A stretch of DNA of 64,000 nucleotides from Brugia malayi (lineage: Eukaryota > Nematoda > Chromadorea > Rhabditida > Onchocercidae): contig NW_025062479.1 in the NCBI RefSeq assembly GCF_000002995.4, forward strand, positions 12,849,721 through 12,913,720, read 5' to 3'. Of the stretch, positions 63,540 to 64,000 are shown in pieces; within the stretch, counting starts at the first letter, position 1, and the number at the start of each line of letters is the position of its first letter. The notes below the pieces were generated by a model. That model saw nothing but the letters and a program-made list of their open reading frames with translations. It was not told the origin of the DNA and ran no database searches. A program made the position numbers and the translations under genes.

Positions 63540-64000
63540 CTGTATACCAATCTTTTCTTTTTTACTTTCATAATTTTTTACACTTCTAACTAAACCTAAT
63601 TATAAATCTTCACAAATGCTAATCGAAATGAATCTACGTAATCTGGAAGTTATTGCCTGTGTAAGAAAAAAAAAAGTTATATTTAATAAATAAAGCATTA
63701 AGTTATATTATCATCACGAAAGAAACATTCCCAAAATCAATCGAAATCTTTCTTTGAATTTTTTTTTAGTTCCTTTTATTTGTTCTGTACATATGACGCC
63801 TATTTCACTGTAAAGAAAAGTGAAAAAAATTAAGTTATTTACTAGATTATTAAAATTATTATGCAATATTAACTAACTAGAGTAAGCTTTATATCTCGCT
63901 GTAATCGTACTACTTCTGTTGCTCTAAAAGACTTTGGTTATTTATTATTTTATGAAAGAGTATTGGCTACCTCCAGTAAATTTAATTAGGCACTTTTTTA
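63540..64000 (-). other. Window end: intron or upstream part of the patched-related gene
   Basis: No exon fitting the phase-1 partner of 63364-63539 is visible. A minus-strand stretch near 63890-63937 follows a good acceptor (tcttttag) and encodes TEVVRLQRDIKLTL-like sequence up to a gttagt donor, but its phase does not match the next exon. It could be an alternative or unrelated exon. Confidence 0.35.

Overview
The window looks like nuclear DNA of a nematode, probably a filarial (spirurid) worm. This is inferred from the AT-rich composition, many short GT-AG introns, probable spliced-leader acceptors just upstream of start codons, and family content: a patched-related protein, a DUF1057-type alpha/beta hydrolase and a LAMMER kinase with a very long N-terminus. 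There is no bacterial operon structure, CRISPR array or recognisable transposon. Exon models were built by hand from splice sites, reading phase and homology recalled from the protein families. They add up in phase for all main genes, but no search or transcript data were available.

Layout. 1-7.3 kb: AT-rich, no gene recognised. 7.8-12.5 kb (+): an SLC16/monocarboxylate-type transporter, 11 exons, with one GC-AG intron. 12.8-16.9 kb (-): exons of at least one unidentified membrane-protein gene, antisense to the start of the next gene. 14.6-28.7 kb (+): a CLK/LAMMER dual-specificity kinase (C. elegans MADD-3-like) with an N-terminus of about 675 residues and a 4.8 kb first intron. 31.5-33.8 kb (+): proteasome beta-2 (PSMB7/PBS-2), six exons. 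36.4-38.9 kb (-): DUF1057-type alpha/beta hydrolase, seven exons. 43.5-46.4 kb (-): an unrecognised type II single-pass membrane protein, nine exons. 49.6-56.0 kb (-): a complete cytosolic class II alpha-mannosidase (GH38, MAN2C1 type), 18 exons. 58.3-63.5 kb (-, 5' end beyond the right edge): a patched-related protein with a sterol-sensing-type domain.

The genes are a mix of housekeeping and membrane functions: metabolite transport, splicing-factor phosphorylation, protein turnover, free-oligosaccharide trimming and lipid/sterol-linked membrane traffic. Spacing of 2-5 kb between most genes argues against operons. Introns and intergenic DNA hold several tandem repeats: GGT, ATT, TG, ATAATC-like arrays, a 43-bp minisatellite, and a threefold repeat next to a splice donor in the patched-related gene. 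No clearly new biological system was found. The most interesting points are the antisense arrangement at the kinase 5' end, the kinase's DLG (not DFG) triad, the unrecognised type II membrane protein, and a twin-hairpin element near 29.7 kb.
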